From contig DDWE01000064.1 in the NCBI GenBank assembly GCA_002345625.1, positions 3,472 to 17,907 of the forward strand: 14,436 nucleotides of DNA, written 5' to 3'. A program made the translations under genes and the position numbers. Each line of letters opens with the position of its first letter. Positions within the stretch are counted from its first letter, which is position 1. This DNA is from Desulfuromonadaceae bacterium UBA2294. Lineage in GTDB: Bacteria > Desulfobacterota > Desulfuromonadia > Desulfuromonadales > UBA2294. Shown here in pieces: positions 13,846 to 14,436 of the stretch. The notes below the pieces were generated by a model. That model worked only from the letters and a program-made list of their open reading frames with translations. It searched no databases and was not told the DNA's origin.

Positions 13846-14039
13846 TTACCACGAAGAACGCGAAGGACACGAAGGAAAAGCAAAAAGCGAATGGGACGCA
13901 GATCAAATCTGATGAACACAGATAAATCTCTAGAACAAGAATGAACCAAAAATTCTGGGTTTAAAATCTGCGTTCATCAGATTTGATCTGCGTCCGAAAA
14001 CTATCTTTGGCCTGAACTTCCTTTGTGTCCTCGTGGTAA
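13846..14039. repeat. 194-bp nested palindrome between thiH and thiE
   Basis: The outer ends TTACCACGA (13846-13854) and TCGTGGTAA (14031-14039) are perfect inverted repeats. Next inward, GGACACGAAGGAA (13865-13877) pairs with TTCCTTTGTGTCC (14018-14030) with one mismatch; the left side has 10 extra nt here. The core arms 13894-13923 and 13966-13995 are 30 bp with 29 complementary positions, starting GGACGCAGATCAAATCTGAT, around a 42-nt loop. There is no open frame of note inside. It looks like a non-autonomous palindromic repeat and would form a large hairpin in a thiH-thiE transcript. Confidence 0.85.
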
Positions 14040-14053
14040 TAATCCTTTAAATG

Positions 14054-14436
14054 CTAACCGGCAAACGCCGTATCCCAGTCTTTCCACACCGGCTCATAAC
14101 CGCGACTGACCAGCATTGCCGCCACCTCTTCGTGGCTGCGCTCGTCGTCGATGGCGAACTGACGGCCGCTCTCGTCCTTCTCGGCGTAGCCGCCGGGCGA
14201 GGTGCAGCTGCCGGCGCTCATCTGGGTGATGCCCAGCGGCAGCAGGTGATCGCGCAGGCTGGCGCTTTCGCGGGTCGACATCACCAGGCCGACATCGGGC
14301 AACAGCAGGCGCAGGGCGCAAATCAGCTGGACAAAGTCGCGATCCGGCACCGGATTGAGCGGCTGGAAGCCGCCGTCGGCCGGCCGCATGCGCGGAAAGG
14401 AGCAGGAGAGGTGAGTGCGCCAGTAGTGGCGGGCGA
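14054..14436 (-). CDS. thiH: 2-iminoacetate synthase ThiH, C-terminal part only (cut by window edge)
   Basis: About 127 codons of the 3' end are present; the frame continues through the right edge, so the ATG at 14389 is internal. The readable residues run from ARHYWRTHLSCSFPRMRP through GGFQPLNPVPDRDFVQ, CALRLLLPDVGL, STRESASLRD, GGYAEKDE and EPVWKDWDTAFAG. These match the ThiH C-terminus (in E. coli YWRSEVSISFPRLRP, LSTRES, PGGYAD and PVWKDWD). ThiH is a radical SAM tyrosine lyase that makes dehydroglycine for the thiazole ring with ThiG and ThiS; its cluster motif is outside the window. The stop is TAG at 14056-14054, and the palindromic repeat begins 14 nt later. Confidence 0.93.
   Translation of the reverse strand, partial: ARHYWRTHLSCSFPRMRPADGGFQPLNPVPDRDFVQLICALRLLLPDVGLVMSTRESASLRDHLLPLGITQMSAGSCTSPGGYAEKDESGRQFAIDDERSHEEVAAMLVSRGYEPVWKDWDTAFAG

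Noticed and set aside
13846..14039. Complete insertion sequence
   Set aside because: There is no transposase frame inside; the element is only a palindrome and could at most be non-autonomous.

Overview
This window looks like an ordinary chromosomal stretch of a Gram-negative, GC-rich bacterium. My best guess is a deltaproteobacterium of the Desulfuromonadales (Geobacter/Desulfuromonas/Pelobacter type). The basis is protein style (rhomboid with a TPR-like tail, PAS/GGDEF/EAL protein, SBP-PAS histidine kinase, SLC13 permease with paired TrkA-C domains, SrkA, ThiH) plus spacer repeats built from words such as ATCTGCGTTC, CACGAAGG and CCTGAAC. I recall such words as common dispersed repeats in these genomes. 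The placement is inference; no rRNA or other marker is present.

Layout. At 1-600 a truncated lipoprotein gene (minus) diverges from a small Lys/Ala-rich histone-H1-like gene (plus) that has a clear promoter and terminator. At 601-1007 there is no credible gene, only two imperfect palindromic repeats. At 1008-3979 a FAHD1-like hydrolase (minus) diverges from a rhomboid protease gene, which is followed by a radical SAM gene (both plus). The spacer between those two carries two different heptamer tandem repeats. At 4055-8007 lie two minus-strand genes: an SLC13-type permease and, downstream of it, a PAS-PAS-GGDEF-EAL protein whose EAL domain has lost key residues. At 8163-9575 a 23S rRNA uracil-C5 methyltransferase gene runs on the plus strand from its own promoter to a strong terminator. 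From 9667 to the right edge a minus-strand series reads thiH (cut by the edge), thiE/tenI-like, srkA and a BvgS-like sensor histidine kinase.

How the genes relate. ThiH and the ThiE/TenI-like protein belong to thiamine (thiazole) synthesis. srkA starts 11 nt after the thiE stop, so it is probably co-transcribed. The kinase gene has its own candidate promoter and no partner response regulator here. The GGDEF-EAL protein probably makes c-di-GMP and does not break it down. The remaining genes are metabolic or housekeeping singles with no evident shared pathway.

I see no convincing new multi-gene system. The least explained material is the repeats: a 194-bp nested palindrome fills most of the thiH-thiE gap and ends 8 nt before the thiE start, and a heptamer array ends 6 nt before the radical SAM start. 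Neither start has a recognisable ribosome binding site. No tRNA, rRNA, CRISPR array, transposase or riboswitch was recognised. Several reading frames open upstream of their real starts, so I chose starts by Shine-Dalgarno match, promoter position and family length.
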